Below, piece by piece: positions 45,098 to 56,272 of a stretch of 64,000 nt of DNA. The notes under the pieces were generated by a model that was given only the letters and a program-made list of their open reading frames with translations, made no database searches and was not told where the DNA came from. The DNA comes from Brassica napus. Its lineage: Eukaryota > Streptophyta > Magnoliopsida > Brassicales > Brassicaceae. The translations under genes and the position numbers were made by a program. Position 1 is the stretch's first letter, and each line of letters starts with the position of its first letter. Where the stretch lies: contig NW_026014713.1 of NCBI RefSeq assembly GCF_020379485.1, forward strand, positions 124,001-188,000. The letters are read 5' to 3'.

Positions 45098-45157
45098 TCC
45101 AAATGCTTAAGAACAACCGTAAATGAAATGAAGCTGAAGATTACTGAGATTTAGAAA

Positions 45158-45188
45158 CCAGGAAATGGGCAACCTGGCTCTGATACCA
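45158..45188 (-). promoter_or_regulatory. E9 primer-binding site with overlapping stem-loop
   Basis: Minus-strand TGGTATCAGAGCCAGG at 45173-45188. CCAGG pairs with CCTGG (45158-45162), five pairs without wobble. Confidence 0.82.
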
Positions 45189-45772
45189 TGAAAGATTAAG
45201 AGAATGAAATGATTTAGAGAAGATTAAGGAACAGAATGAGAGATTATGAAGAGATTAGACTAGAATCATGATTAAGAGAGTATGAACTTAGAGAGATAAA
45301 CTCAGAACTGTGTATCTTATTATTAATGACCAGAGTTACAATATATAGTGTGAGATCATAAGGGTTTTCGAAATCAAAGAGCCTAGCTAAGCATGTGAAG
45401 TCAACAAGGAGAGGATAAGCTTTCTTTAGACCGGCCAATCAGCTTCTCCACATGCTTGGAGTATCTGGCATCTTGGACCAAGATGCTCTTGCCTTTCCAG
45501 CTGTGCCAGCCTGTCAAGCCGCGCCTCTTCTTATCCTCCAACGGTCTGATCCATCAGCCAAAGCCTCTCCCTTCCACATGAGTTACTCGGGTAACTTCTT
45601 GTGACCGTGTGGTCGAGGTTTCACTTATCTGAATGTGTACGGACCGTACGGCCTTGTACGGCCTTGTACGGTCAGGCCATTGTGAACCTCTCCCATCACA
45701 CCAATGCTTAACATACTCCCTTCAGTCTTAATCCCCTTTGTGCTTCACATCTTTATACTTAACTCTTCAACA
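45189..45772 (-). repeat. E9 5' LTR (584 bp)
   Basis: Copy of 39905-40487. TATA-like run at 45341-45347 and TTCGAA near 45367. GTAC-core cluster at about 45636-45675. Confidence 0.95.
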
Positions 45773-46588
45773 ATGTCCATACTCCAACGGTCTCTTGAAG
45801 TGTTTATCCTAGAGGCATACAGCTACTGTGAGACAGCAAAGGATCTTTGGGACACGCTAAAGAAGGTTTATGGTAACATCTCAAACTTGAGCCGTGTGTT
45901 TGAAGTGAAACGTGCTATCAACAGCTTGACACAGGAGGACATGGAGTTTACTAAGCACCTTGGGAGGTTCAGAGCCTTGTGGTATGAACTGGAGATGCTG
46001 AGGCCAGGCACAACCAACCTAGATGAGCTGGCTGAGAGACGTGAGCAGGACAAGGTGTTTGGGTTGCTACTCACGTTGAATCCAAGCTACAATAGCCTCA
46101 TCAAACACATCCTGAGGTCCGGGAAGTTACCTGACCTTGAGGACGTGTGTGCACAAGTTCAGAAGGAGGAAGGTTCTATTGGTCTCTTTGGAGGGAAAGG
46201 AGAGATCACACTTGCAAACCAAGCTGAGGTTCCGCAAGCAAACCGTGCAAGCTCTAACCAGTATGATGCAAAGAAGTTCACGGGAAATTGTGATCATTGC
46301 AAGAGACAAGGTCACAAGAAGAACCAGTGCTGGATCTTGCATCCTCATCTGAAGCCGGCCAAGTTCTCAAGAGAAAAAGATGGGAGAGCCAATGTCTCGT
46401 ATGCTGGAAGTGAGCCGGGAAGTTCAAGTGTTGCTGGGAGCTCAGGCCAAGCTGGAGAGGGCGGGACACGTGAGCCTGGAGATAGCAAGGCCCTGGTGAC
46501 TTACACACCTCAGCCAAGCCTTCAGAACAACCGTGAGAACGAGTACCTAAGGAGATCAGACATTGACTCCCTCATCAAAATGCTAAAG
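45773..46588 (+). pseudogene. E8 gag, middle fragment with zinc knuckle (between E9 and E10)
   Basis: Continues E8 gag after the E9 target duplication. Reads ...EAYSYCETAKDLWDTL, FTKHLGRFRALW and zinc knuckle CDHCKRQGHKKNQC, then a Gly/Ser-rich linker to DSLIKMLK. Broken by E10 in the gag/protease spacer; taaag (46584-46588) is the target duplication. An apparent start at 45704 lies inside the E9 LTR and is an artefact of the insertion. Confidence 0.9.
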
Positions 46589-47201
46589 TGTTGAGATGTG
46601 TTGAGGTATATGTGAAGGCATTGAGGAGTTAAGGACATGAGAAAGCTAAGGAGTGAAAGGAAAGGGAGTTAAGAGTAAACTAAGGCATGGTACGGACGGG
46701 CCATCCGTACACTGACCGTACCAAGGTAAAACTAGGATGGTAACTTCACCGAGTAACTCTTATGGACCGAGGTGAAGTTACACTCGACCAAAAGCTTATC
46801 CAGACGTTGGAGTGGATAAGGGAGGCGCGGCTTGACAGCTAGGACAGGCTGGCAAGGGCTGGAAAGGAAGAGCATCTTGGACCAGGATCAGGAAGATGCC
46901 CGAACGTGTGAAGCTAGTCATTGGCCGGTTCAAACAAAAGCAAAGGCTCTTCCCTTGACCTCACATGCTTATCTACTCTTGTGTTTCGAAAACCCTAATG
47001 TCTAGAACAATATAAATATGTAACCTCACTCATTAATAAGATCATACAGTTCTGAGTCTCTCTCTAATTTCCTAAGTCACCATGATTCTCTCTTAGACAC
47101 TAAACAGCTCTCAAGTCTCTTAATCTTTCATAATCTCTTCCTAATCTCTACTTAAACTCTTACTTATATTCTAGTTACTCTAAGGATCTCTAAATATCAT
47201 A
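46589..47201 (+). repeat. E10 5' LTR (613 bp)
   Basis: TGTTGAG...TATCATA (TG...TA). GTAC-core cluster at about 46687-46722, TTTCGAAA near 46984, TATAAATA at 47011-47018. Confidence 0.95.
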
Positions 47202-47232
47202 TGGTATCAGAGCCAGGTTCATTAGAATCTGG
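47202..47232 (+). promoter_or_regulatory. E10 primer-binding site with overlapping stem-loop
   Basis: TGGTATCAGAGCCAGG at 47202-47217. CCAGGTT (47213-47219) pairs with AATCTGG (47226-47232), with one G-U pair. Confidence 0.83.
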
Positions 47233-47418
47233 GGTTTGATCTTTAGAGAGTTACAAGCTGAAGGCTTTGAAGCTACACGCGAGTGGCTTTGAAGGTGTTT
47301 GGGCTGTGCTACGTTCAGTGTGTGTTTACGCGATCCTAGACTCAAGATTGGTGTGTGTACGTGATTCAAGACTCAAGATTTCATCAGATTCAAGCTGTTC
47401 AAGTCAAGCTGAGCAAAG

Positions 47419-50400
47419 ATGGAACATGGTATGAACATGAGGATGAAGGTAGCGGTTACTTTCAAAGGTAACAACTACCTTGTGTGGTCTCGGATGGTGA
47501 AGACTGCGGTGGGAAGTAAGGGTTTGTGGGGGCACATCACAACAGGGGAGGCTCCGAAACTCATTACTCAGGGAGGAGATCAAGAAGAGGTCTCCAATGA
47601 AGTGGCTGTAGAGAAATGGCAACAAGAAGACATGCTGGTGATGACGGTTTTACACGCATCCTTGGATCCAGCTATCTTGGATGCCTACAGCTACTGTGAA
47701 TCAGCCAAGGAGCTGTGGGACACGCTGAAGAAGGTGTATGGGAACATCTCCAACCTCAGCCGTGTGTTTGAAGTGAAGCAAGCTATCAACCGTCTAGTAC
47801 AAGAGGATATGGAGTTCACTAAGCACTTGGGAAGGTTCAGGTCCTTATGGTCAGAACTGGAGATGCTGAGGCCGAGCACAACTGATCCTGATCAGTTGAA
47901 TGAGAGGCGTGAGCAAGATAAGGTCTTTGGGCTGCTTCTCACGTTGAACCCGGCCTACACTCAACTCATCCAGCACATGTTAAGGGCTGACAAGCTTCCG
48001 GACCTTGAGGATGTGTGTGCGCAAATCCAAAGGGAGCAAGGGTCTATGGGGTTGTTTGGAGGAAAGGGGGAGCTCTCTCTTGCCAATCAGGCAGCTCATG
48101 AGGACTTAACCGAAGCTCCACAAGCTAACAAGGCATCTCACGGGAAGTATGAGGACAGGAAGTTCAATGGTAACTGTGATCATTGCAAGAAGCATGGTCA
48201 TAAGAAGAGCCAATGTTGGATACTACACCCACACCTCAAGCCGGCCAAGTTCATGAAGGAGCGTGAGGGAAGGGCAAATGTGACTGAAGGATCAAGTGGA
48301 GCTGGCACCATCAAGACAAGTGAGGTGGATGGTCATGGAGGCAATGATGGGAATGGGAAGTCTCTGGTGGCTTACACAGGCGCCTCAAGCTCATGCAGCA
48401 ACAATGACTACATCAGGAGATCAGACCTTGATGCACTCTTCAAAATGCTAAAGGAAAACGGTAACACTTATGGTTATTCCTTTGGAGCCTCTATGATTGC
48501 ATATAAGGATGATCACTTGATTAGAGAACTAGTAGAACGGTTAGAAGCTAGGAATGAGTATAGATATGCACACATTGCTAGAAATGATAGGATGTCTCCA
48601 TCACTTAGTAATCTATGTCATAATGCTAAACGAGTAGATAAACCATTGATTATTGATTCTGGTGCATCACATCATATGATAAGTGATGAGAAACTGATTA
48701 AGGATATAGAACCTACTCATGGGCATGTAATGATAGCAAATGGAGATAAGATACCTATTAAGGGAATAGGGAAGCTTAAGTTGTTTAACAAAGAATCTAA
48801 AGCTTTTTACATGCCTGAATTCACATCAAACCTATTATCTGTAAAGAAATGTACTAATGATTTACAATGCAATGTTATCTTTAGTCCTAATGATGTGAAA
48901 TTTCAGGATATTGAGAGCAGTAGATTGATTGGGAAAGGAGTGACTAAAGGAGATCTCTATATGCTTGAAGAACTCACTTCTGTTCCTGATTATAGTTGCT
49001 CGTTTACTTCTGCTTCTTTGTTGAATAAACATGCATTGTGGCATGCTAGAGTAGGACACCCTCATGTTAAAGCTTTGAACTTAATGGTACCAGGTGTTGT
49101 GTTTGAAAACAAAAATTGTGAAGCTTGCATTTTAGGCAAGCATTGTAGGAATGTGTTTCAAAAGTCTACTACCGTTTATGAGAATTGCTTTGATCTAGTT
49201 CATTCAGATGTGTGGACTGCCCCTTGCTTATCTAGAGATAGCTATAAGTATTTTGTCACATTCATTGATGAAAAATCCAAATACACCTGGTTAACCTTAA
49301 TTCAGACCAAAGATAGGGTGCTTGATGCATTTAGGAACTTTCAAACTTATGTGACTAACCATTATCATGCTAAGATTAAAATTTTGAGATCAGATAATGG
49401 AGGAGAGTACACAAGCAATGCATTCAAGCAACACTTATCACAATATGGGATTCTACATCAAACAAGTTGTCCGTATACTCCACAGCAAAATGGAGTGGCT
49501 GAGAGGAAGAATAGGCACCTCATGGAGGTGGCAAGGTCACTTATGTTTCAGAGTAACGTTCCAAAGAGATTTTGGAGTGATGCGGTTGCCACTGCTTGTT
49601 ACTTGATCAATAGAACTCCAACCAAGATTCTGAATGAGAAGGCTCCATTTGAAGTTCTAAACAAGTACAAGCCAGTTCTTGATTACTTGAAAGTCTTTGG
49701 ATGTCTATGCTTTGTGCTCAAGCCAGGAGAGATGCGCAACAAGCTAGAAGCAAGAAGTACCAAGGCTGTATTCATAGGATACTCAGCTACACAGAAAGGA
49801 TACAAGTGCTATGATCCTATAGCAAGAAGAGTACTTGTATCTAGAGACGTGAAGTTCTTAGAAGATAGAGGGTACTATGAAGAAAAGAATCAAGAAGACC
49901 TGAAGGACTTAACATCAGACAAGGCCACCACCTTGCGGATCATCCTTGAAGGTCTTGGAATCAGTACATCCCAGGATCCAAGAGATCACACGACTACACC
50001 TCCTGAAGTTGGTTCACCATCCCACCTTGATCATGAGGGAGGAGAGGAGCATGAAGAGCCTATACAAGAGGCTAACCAAGATGAAGGAGGAGTAGAGAAC
50101 GAAGGAGAAGAGAGCATAGGTTCTGATGGTCATGGGCATGATCATGGTGTGATACAAACACCTTCTCAAAACGAAGTGGTAGAAGAAGCACAGGAAGAAG
50201 AACCGGTTGTGCAGCCACTAAGAAGGAGTACAAGGATAAAGAAGGATCCTTCTAGCTGGGTAAACACGAGAGTGTACTACAATGCCCAAGCTGTGGAGCA
50301 TCCTTCTCAAGCCGTGTGCTCCTTTGCTCAATATCCAGAAGCACATTGTGCTTTCATGGTAAACTTGGATGAGAATCACATCCCAAGAAGCTATGAAGAG

Positions 50401-51933
50401 GCAATGAAGGATAAGGAATGGAAGGAATCAGTAGGAGCTGAGGCAGGAGCTATGATAAAGAATGATACATGGTATGAGAGTGAACTACCAAAAGGGAAGA
50501 AGGCAGTGTCTAGTAGATGGATCTTCACAATCAAATACAAGGCTGATGGACAGATTGAGAGGAAGAAAACTAGATTAGTAGCAAGAGGGTTCACTCAGAC
50601 ATATGGGGAGGATTACATTGAGACATTTGCCCCTGTAGCTAAGCTACACACCATTAGGATTGTTCTAAGCTTGGCGGTTAATCTTGGATGGGGATTGTGG
50701 CAAATGGATGTAAAGAATGCATTCTTACAAGGGGAACTTGAGGATGAAGTCTACATGTATCCTCCGCCAGGTCTAGACCATCTAGTGAAGAAAGGGAATG
50801 TACTGAGGTTAAAGAAGGCTATCTATGGCTTAAAGCAGTCACCAAGAGCGTGGTATAACAAGTTGAGCACAACTTTGAATGGACGTGGCTTCAGGAAGTC
50901 AGAGTTAGATCACACACTCTTCACCCTCACTACACCCTCAGGTATGGTTGCTCTCCTTGTGTATGTGGATGATATCATTATCACAGGTAGTGATAAGGAG
51001 GGTATCAAAGCAACCAAGGAGTTTCTCAAATCCATGTTTGAAATCAAAGATTTGGGAGAAATGAAATACTTTCTTGGAATTGAGATTTGTAGATCCAAGG
51101 AAGGGTTATTCATGTCCCAAAGGAAGTATACACTTGATCTTTTGAAAGATGCAGGTGCTTATGGAGGCAAGACAGCAAGGATGCCTATGGAGGATGGCTA
51201 CAAAGTACCAAGAGAGGGGGAGATTGAAGACAGCAAGCCATTTCATGATCCTAAACTCTATAGAAAACTTGTTGGCAAATTGATTTACCTTACCATCACA
51301 AGACCTGACATATGTTTTGCTGTGAATCAGGTGAGTCAACATATGCAGCTTCCCAAGGAACATCATTGGCACATGGTGGAGAGGCTACTGATGTATCTGA
51401 ATGGCTCGCCAGATCAAGGAGTCTGGATGGGGTGCAATGGAAGCACTGAAGTGGTGGGCTATTGTGATGCTGATTGGGCAGGAGATAGAGCTGATAGGAG
51501 ATCAACAACCGGCTATTGCACATTCATTGGAGGCAACTTAGTTACATGGAAGAGTAAGAAGCAGAAGGTGGTCTCTTGCTCAAGTGCTGAAGCTGAGTAT
51601 AGAGCTATGCTGAAGCTTACCAACGAGCTGGTGTGGATCAAAGGCATCTTGAAGCATTTGGAGATTGATCAAGCCGCACCTATGACAATGCATTGTGATA
51701 ACCAAGCAGCTATTCACATTGCCTCCAACTCGGTGTTTCATGAGAGAACCAAGCACATTGAAGTTGATTGTCACAAGGTGAGGCAGATGATCATCCTAGG
51801 AGTCATCTTACCATGCTACACTCGGAGTGAAGATCAGTTGGCTGATGTGTTCACTAAGGCTGCAAGACAAAAGACTATGGAGTCCATTCACATTAGATTG
51901 GGACTCATAGATCTTGGGAAGAGAAGGAGCTGA
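47419..51933 (+). CDS. E10 gag-pol polyprotein, intact
   Basis: One 1504-residue Copia polyprotein. Gag core FTKHLGRFRSLWSELEMLRP; CCHC zinc knuckle CDHCKKHGHKKSQC from residue 253; protease DSG at 413; integrase zinc His and Cys at 542 and 567; catalytic D597, D659 and E695 (D-x35-E); RT YVDD at 1182-1185; RNase H D1350 (DADW), E1391 (SSAEAEY) and the later CDNQAA. Ends LGKRRS. No stop or shift. The start is MEHGMNMRMKVAV, about 200 bp after the primer-binding site. A strongly acidic linker (about residues 860-930) separates integrase from RT, as in relatives. Together with near-identical LTRs this looks like a potentially active copy. Confidence 0.97.
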   Translation: MEHGMNMRMKVAVTFKGNNYLVWSRMVKTAVGSKGLWGHITTGEAPKLITQGGDQEEVSNEVAVEKWQQEDMLVMTVLHASLDPAILDAYSYCESAKELWDTLKKVYGNISNLSRVFEVKQAINRLVQEDMEFTKHLGRFRSLWSELEMLRPSTTDPDQLNERREQDKVFGLLLTLNPAYTQLIQHMLRADKLPDLEDVCAQIQREQGSMGLFGGKGELSLANQAAHEDLTEAPQANKASHGKYEDRKFNGNCDHCKKHGHKKSQCWILHPHLKPAKFMKEREGRANVTEGSSGAGTIKTSEVDGHGGNDGNGKSLVAYTGASSSCSNNDYIRRSDLDALFKMLKENGNTYGYSFGASMIAYKDDHLIRELVERLEARNEYRYAHIARNDRMSPSLSNLCHNAKRVDKPLIIDSGASHHMISDEKLIKDIEPTHGHVMIANGDKIPIKGIGKLKLFNKESKAFYMPEFTSNLLSVKKCTNDLQCNVIFSPNDVKFQDIESSRLIGKGVTKGDLYMLEELTSVPDYSCSFTSASLLNKHALWHARVGHPHVKALNLMVPGVVFENKNCEACILGKHCRNVFQKSTTVYENCFDLVHSDVWTAPCLSRDSYKYFVTFIDEKSKYTWLTLIQTKDRVLDAFRNFQTYVTNHYHAKIKILRSDNGGEYTSNAFKQHLSQYGILHQTSCPYTPQQNGVAERKNRHLMEVARSLMFQSNVPKRFWSDAVATACYLINRTPTKILNEKAPFEVLNKYKPVLDYLKVFGCLCFVLKPGEMRNKLEARSTKAVFIGYSATQKGYKCYDPIARRVLVSRDVKFLEDRGYYEEKNQEDLKDLTSDKATTLRIILEGLGISTSQDPRDHTTTPPEVGSPSHLDHEGGEEHEEPIQEANQDEGGVENEGEESIGSDGHGHDHGVIQTPSQNEVVEEAQEEEPVVQPLRRSTRIKKDPSSWVNTRVYYNAQAVEHPSQAVCSFAQYPEAHCAFMVNLDENHIPRSYEEAMKDKEWKESVGAEAGAMIKNDTWYESELPKGKKAVSSRWIFTIKYKADGQIERKKTRLVARGFTQTYGEDYIETFAPVAKLHTIRIVLSLAVNLGWGLWQMDVKNAFLQGELEDEVYMYPPPGLDHLVKKGNVLRLKKAIYGLKQSPRAWYNKLSTTLNGRGFRKSELDHTLFTLTTPSGMVALLVYVDDIIITGSDKEGIKATKEFLKSMFEIKDLGEMKYFLGIEICRSKEGLFMSQRKYTLDLLKDAGAYGGKTARMPMEDGYKVPREGEIEDSKPFHDPKLYRKLVGKLIYLTITRPDICFAVNQVSQHMQLPKEHHWHMVERLLMYLNGSPDQGVWMGCNGSTEVVGYCDADWAGDRADRRSTTGYCTFIGGNLVTWKSKKQKVVSCSSAEAEYRAMLKLTNELVWIKGILKHLEIDQAAPMTMHCDNQAAIHIASNSVFHERTKHIEVDCHKVRQMIILGVILPCYTRSEDQLADVFTKAARQKTMESIHIRLGLIDLGKRRS

Positions 51934-51965
51934 TCCCCTAAGTCATGAGGTCTTTACTCTTTTTC

Positions 51966-52073
51966 CCTCATCAAAGTTTTGTCCCAATGGGTTTTCTTTG
52001 GTGAGGTTTTTAATGAGGAAGATCTCATGGCTGTCCAAGCTTAGACTATCATAAAGCTAAGCTTGAGGGGGAG
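51966..52073 (+). promoter_or_regulatory. E10 3' module: two stem-loops and polypurine tract
   Basis: Stem-loop 1 pairs 51966-51976 (CCTCATCAAAG) with 51996-52006 (CTTTGGTGAGG). Stem-loop 2 pairs 52036-52044 with 52057-52065. Polypurine tract at 52065-52073. Confidence 0.82.
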
Positions 52074-52686
52074 TGTTGAGATGTGTTGAGGTATATGTGA
52101 AGGCATTGAGGAGTTAAGGACATGAGAAAGCTAAGGAGTGAAAGGAAAGGGAGTTAAGAGTAAACTAAGGCATGGTACGGACGGGCCATCCGTACACTGA
52201 CCGTACCAAGGTAAAACTAGGATGGTAACTTCACCGAGTAACTCTTATGGACCGAGGTGAAGTTACACTCGACCAAAAGCTTATCCAGACGTTGGAGTGG
52301 ATAAGGGAGGCGCGGCTTGACAGCTAGGACAGGCTGGCAAGGGCTGGAAAGGAAGAGCATCTTGGACCAGGATCAGGAAGATGCCCGAACGTGTGAAGCT
52401 AGTCATTGGCCGGTTCAAACAAAAGCAAAGGCTCTTCCCTTGACCTCACATGCTTATCTACTCTTGTGTTTCGAAAACCCTAATGTCTAGAACAATATAT
52501 ATATGTAACCTCACTCATTAATAAGATCATACAGTTCTGAGTCTCTCTCTAATTTCCTAAGTCACCATGATTCTCTCTTAGACACTAAACAGCTCTCAAG
52601 TCTCTTAATCTTTCATAATCTCTTCCTAATCTCTACTTAAACTCTTACTTATATTCTAGTTACTCTAAGGATCTCTAAATATCATA
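52074..52686 (+). repeat. E10 3' LTR (613 bp)
   Basis: Nearly identical to 46589-47201. Followed by taaag (52687-52691), after which E8 resumes. Confidence 0.95.
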
Positions 52687-55600
52687 TAAAGGAGAATGGT
52701 AACACACTTGGTACTCTTGGTTACTCCTTTGGTGCATCATATGAATCGTGTAGTATTGCTAGAGAACCTGATCATTCAAGCATTGCTTATAAACCTACTA
52801 GCATACTAGGACAGTCTCATATTGCACACAATCTGTTTAAACCATTGGTAGTTGATTCAGGAGCTTCTCATCATATGATTAGTGATACTAGTTTGATTAG
52901 AGACATTGAACCTACAAATGGACATGTCATGATTGCAAATGGAGATAAAATCCCAATTAGAGGAATTGGCAAGCTAAAATTGTTTGATAAAGACTCTAAA
53001 GCATTTTATATGCCTGACTTCACCTCAAATCTATTATCTGTAAAGAAGTGTACTACAGATCTTAATTGCAATGTTATATTTAGTCCTAATGATGTGAAGT
53101 TTCAGGATATTGAGAGCAGCCAATTGATTGGAAAAGGAGTTACCAAGGGAGATTTATATTTACTTGAAGAACTAGCTCCTGTTTCTGATTACTTATGCTC
53201 ATTTACTTCTGCTTCTATGATGAATAAAAATGCATTGTGGCATGCTAGACTAGGTCATCCCCATGTTAGGGCTTTAAACTTAATGTTACCAGGTGTGGTA
53301 TTTGAAAATAAGGATTGTGAAGCTTGCATTTTAGGCAAGCATTGTAAAACTGTGTTTCCCATTTCATCTACTGTTTATGACAAATGCTTTGATCTAATTC
53401 ACTCTGATGTTTGGACTGCTCCTTGCTTGTCTAGGGATAGTTTTAAATACTTTGTCACATTCATAGATGAAAAATCGAAATACACCTGGATAACACTTAT
53501 TCAAACCAAAGATAGGGTGCTTGAAGCTTTTAAGAATTTTCATAACTACGTGACTAACCATTACAATGCCAAGATTAAAATTTTGAGATCAGATAATGGT
53601 GGGGAATACACTGGTCAAGCCTTCAAGCAACATCTAGCACAACATGGGATACTACACCAAACGAGTTGTCCTTATACTCCTCAGCAAAATGGAGTGGCTG
53701 AGAGAAAGAATAGGCATCTCATGGAGGTGGCAAGGTCAATGATGTTTCAAGCAAATGTTCCTAAGAGGTTTTGGAGTGATGCTGTGGCTACATCCTGTTA
53801 TCTAATCAACCGGATCCCAACTAAGATTCTACATGATCAGTCCCCTTTTGAAGCCTTGAACAAGTACAAGCCATCATTGAAGCATATGCGAATCTTTGGA
53901 TGTCTATGCTTTGTCCTTAGGCCAAAAGAGTTGAGGAACAAGCTTGAAGCAACCAGCACAAGAGCTATGTTTGTTGGCTACTCTACTACTCAAAAGGGTT
54001 ACAAGTGCTATGATCCTACTACTCGAAGAGTTCTAGTCTCTAGAGATGTAAAGTTCATTGAAGCTAAGGGGTTCTATGAGGAAAAGAATCAAGATGAGCT
54101 GCTAGAGTTGACAAGAGAGTCAGATAGAGCGGCCAGCCTTAGAAGTATTCTAGAGGGGCTTGGGATACATACTACCCAGGATCCGAAGGAGAGACGCAGT
54201 ACAACAACCACACAACCTACCGAGGCATCAAATGTAGATCATGGGGGGGAAAACACACCTGAACCAGCTGAAGTACATGTTGAAAGCCATGATCAAGAAG
54301 GCTCAGGTGATCATGATCAAAGTATGATGCAGGAAGATAGGGAGGTACCAAGCCAAGATCAAGAGGAGGAAACTAATGCAACTACAACTGAACCTAAACC
54401 AGAGCCGGCGGTGCAGCCATTGAGAAGAAGCACCAGAGTGAGAAAGGATAGTTCCAACTGGGTAAACACGAGAGTGTACTACAATGCCCAGGCTGTGGAA
54501 CATCCCTCTCAAGCTGTGTGTTCCTTTGCTCATTATCCAGAAGAACATTGTGCCTTTATGGTAAGCTTAGATGAGAGCCATGTACCAAAGTCATATGAGG
54601 AAGCCATGAAGGACAAGGAGTGGAGGGAATCAGTGAGAGCTGAATCCAATGCAATGATCAAGAATGACACTTGGTATGAGAGTGAGTTACCTAAAGGAAA
54701 GAGAGCAGTGTCTAGTAGATGGATCTTTACAATCAAGTACCAAGCAAATGGACAGATTGATAGAAAGAAGACTCGTTTGGTTGCAAGAGGATTCACTCAA
54801 ACATATGGAGAGGATTATATAGACACATTTGCGCCAGTTGCTAAGCTACATACCATCAGGATTGTCCTATCACTTGCGGTGAATCTTGAGTGGGGCTTGT
54901 GGCAAATGGATGTAAAGAATGCATTCCTACAAGGAGAACTAGAAGATGAAGTGTATATGTTACCTCCTCCTGGTCTAGAGCACTTGGTGAAGAAAGGGAA
55001 TGTTCTCAGACTAAAGAAAGCTATCTATGGTCTAAAACAATCACCACGGGCATGGTACAACAAGTTGAGCACAACTCTGAATGGAAGAGGCTTTAGGAAG
55101 TCAGAGCTTGATCATACTCTCTTTACACTCAACACACCTTCAGGTATTGTCGTTCTACTTGTGTATGTAGATGACATCATTATAACATGTAGTGATAAAG
55201 AAGAGATACAAGCCACTAAAGACTTTCTTAAATCTGTTTTTGAGATTAAAGACTTGGGAGAGATGAAATACTTCCTTGGGATTGAGATATGTAGATCCAA
55301 GGAAGGTTTGTTTCTATCCCAAAGAAAGTATACACTTGATCTGTTGAAAGATGCAGGTAAGCTTGATGGAAAGACGGCCAAGACTCCCTTGGAAGATGGA
55401 TACAAGGTTCCACGTGAGGGGGAGATTGAAGACAGTCCACCATTCAAGGATGCAAAGCTTTATAGAAAGCTAGTGGGTAAGCTCATATACCTAACCATCA
55501 CACGTCCTGATATTTGTTTTGCTGTGAACCAGGTGAGTTAGCATATGCAAGTTCCAAAAGAACATCATTGGGGAATGGTGAACCGGATCTTGATGTATCT

Positions 55601-56132
55601 TAATGGCTCAGCGGATCAAGGAGTGTGGATGTGGTGTAATGGAAGTACAGAAGTTGTAGGCTACTGTGATGCAGATTGGGCAGGAGATAGAGCAGATAGA
55701 AGGTCCACAACCGGCTACTGCACATTCATTGGAGGGAACTTAGTAACTTGGAAGAGTAAGAAGCAGAAGGTGGTCTCATGCTCAAGTGCTGAAGCTGAAT
55801 ACCGAGCCATGCTGAAGCTGACTAATGAGCTTGTATGGATCAAAGGGATACTGAAGCACTTGGAGATTATTCAATCCACTCCAATGACCATGCATTGTGA
55901 CAACCAGGCTGCTATACACATTGCCACCAACTCAGTCTTCCATGAGAGAACCAAGCACATTGAAGTAGATTGTCACAAGGTGAGGCAAATGATTCTTCTT
56001 GGAGTCATCTTACCATGTTACACGAGAAGTGAAGATCAGCTAGCAGATGTGTTCACAAAGGCAGCAAGACAGAAGACAATAGAGTCCATTCATAGCCGGC
56101 TAGGACTCATTGATCTCACGAGAAGGAGCTAA
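52687..56132 (+). pseudogene. E8 pol: protease, integrase, RT and RNase H with a nonsense codon
   Basis: Resumes the E8 frame after E10. Protease DSGASHHM (Asp codon 52854), integrase HARLGHPH, CEACILGKH, HSDVW, SDNGGEY and NGVAERKN, RT YVDDIIITCSD (relatives read ITGSD). A TAG at 55539-55541 replaces the Gln codon of NQVSQHMQ, between RT and RNase H. The frame then stays open through DADW, SSAEAEY and CDNQAA to the normal stop at 56132. With two insertions in gag the gene is dead. Confidence 0.92.
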
Positions 56133-56164
56133 GCCCCTTGGCTATGAGGTCTTTACTCTTTTTC

Positions 56165-56272
56165 CCTTACCAAAGTTTTGTCCCAATGGGTTTTCTTTGG
56201 TGAGGTTTTTAATGAGGAAGATCTCATGGCTATCCAAGCTTAGACTTTCACAAAGCTAAGCTTGAGGGGGAG
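56165..56272 (+). promoter_or_regulatory. E8 3' module: two stem-loops and polypurine tract
   Basis: Stem-loop 1 pairs 56165-56175 (CCTTACCAAAG) with 56195-56205 (CTTTGGTGAGG). Compared with E2, one T-G pair became C-G, one C-G became T-G and one G-C became A-T, all still pairing. Stem-loop 2 pairs 56235-56243 with 56256-56264. Polypurine tract at 56264-56272. Confidence 0.82.

Larger units (their letters stand above)
39905..45772 (-). mobile_element. E9: complete Ty1/Copia retrotransposon, inserted in E8 gag
   Basis: Minus-strand, two LTRs of 583 and 584 bp, flanked by atgtc at 39900-39904 and 45773-45777. All signals and an intact polyprotein are present, so it could be autonomous. Confidence 0.97.
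46589..52686 (+). mobile_element. E10: complete Ty1/Copia retrotransposon, inserted in E8
   Basis: Two LTRs of 613 bp that differ at about one position by eye, flanked by taaag at 46584-46588 and 52687-52691. Intact polyprotein and all priming signals; probably among the youngest insertions here. Confidence 0.97.

Noticed and set aside
45704..45772. Apparent start of the E8 gag fragment
   Set aside because: Lies in the E9 LTR; the true E8 gag start is at 39693.
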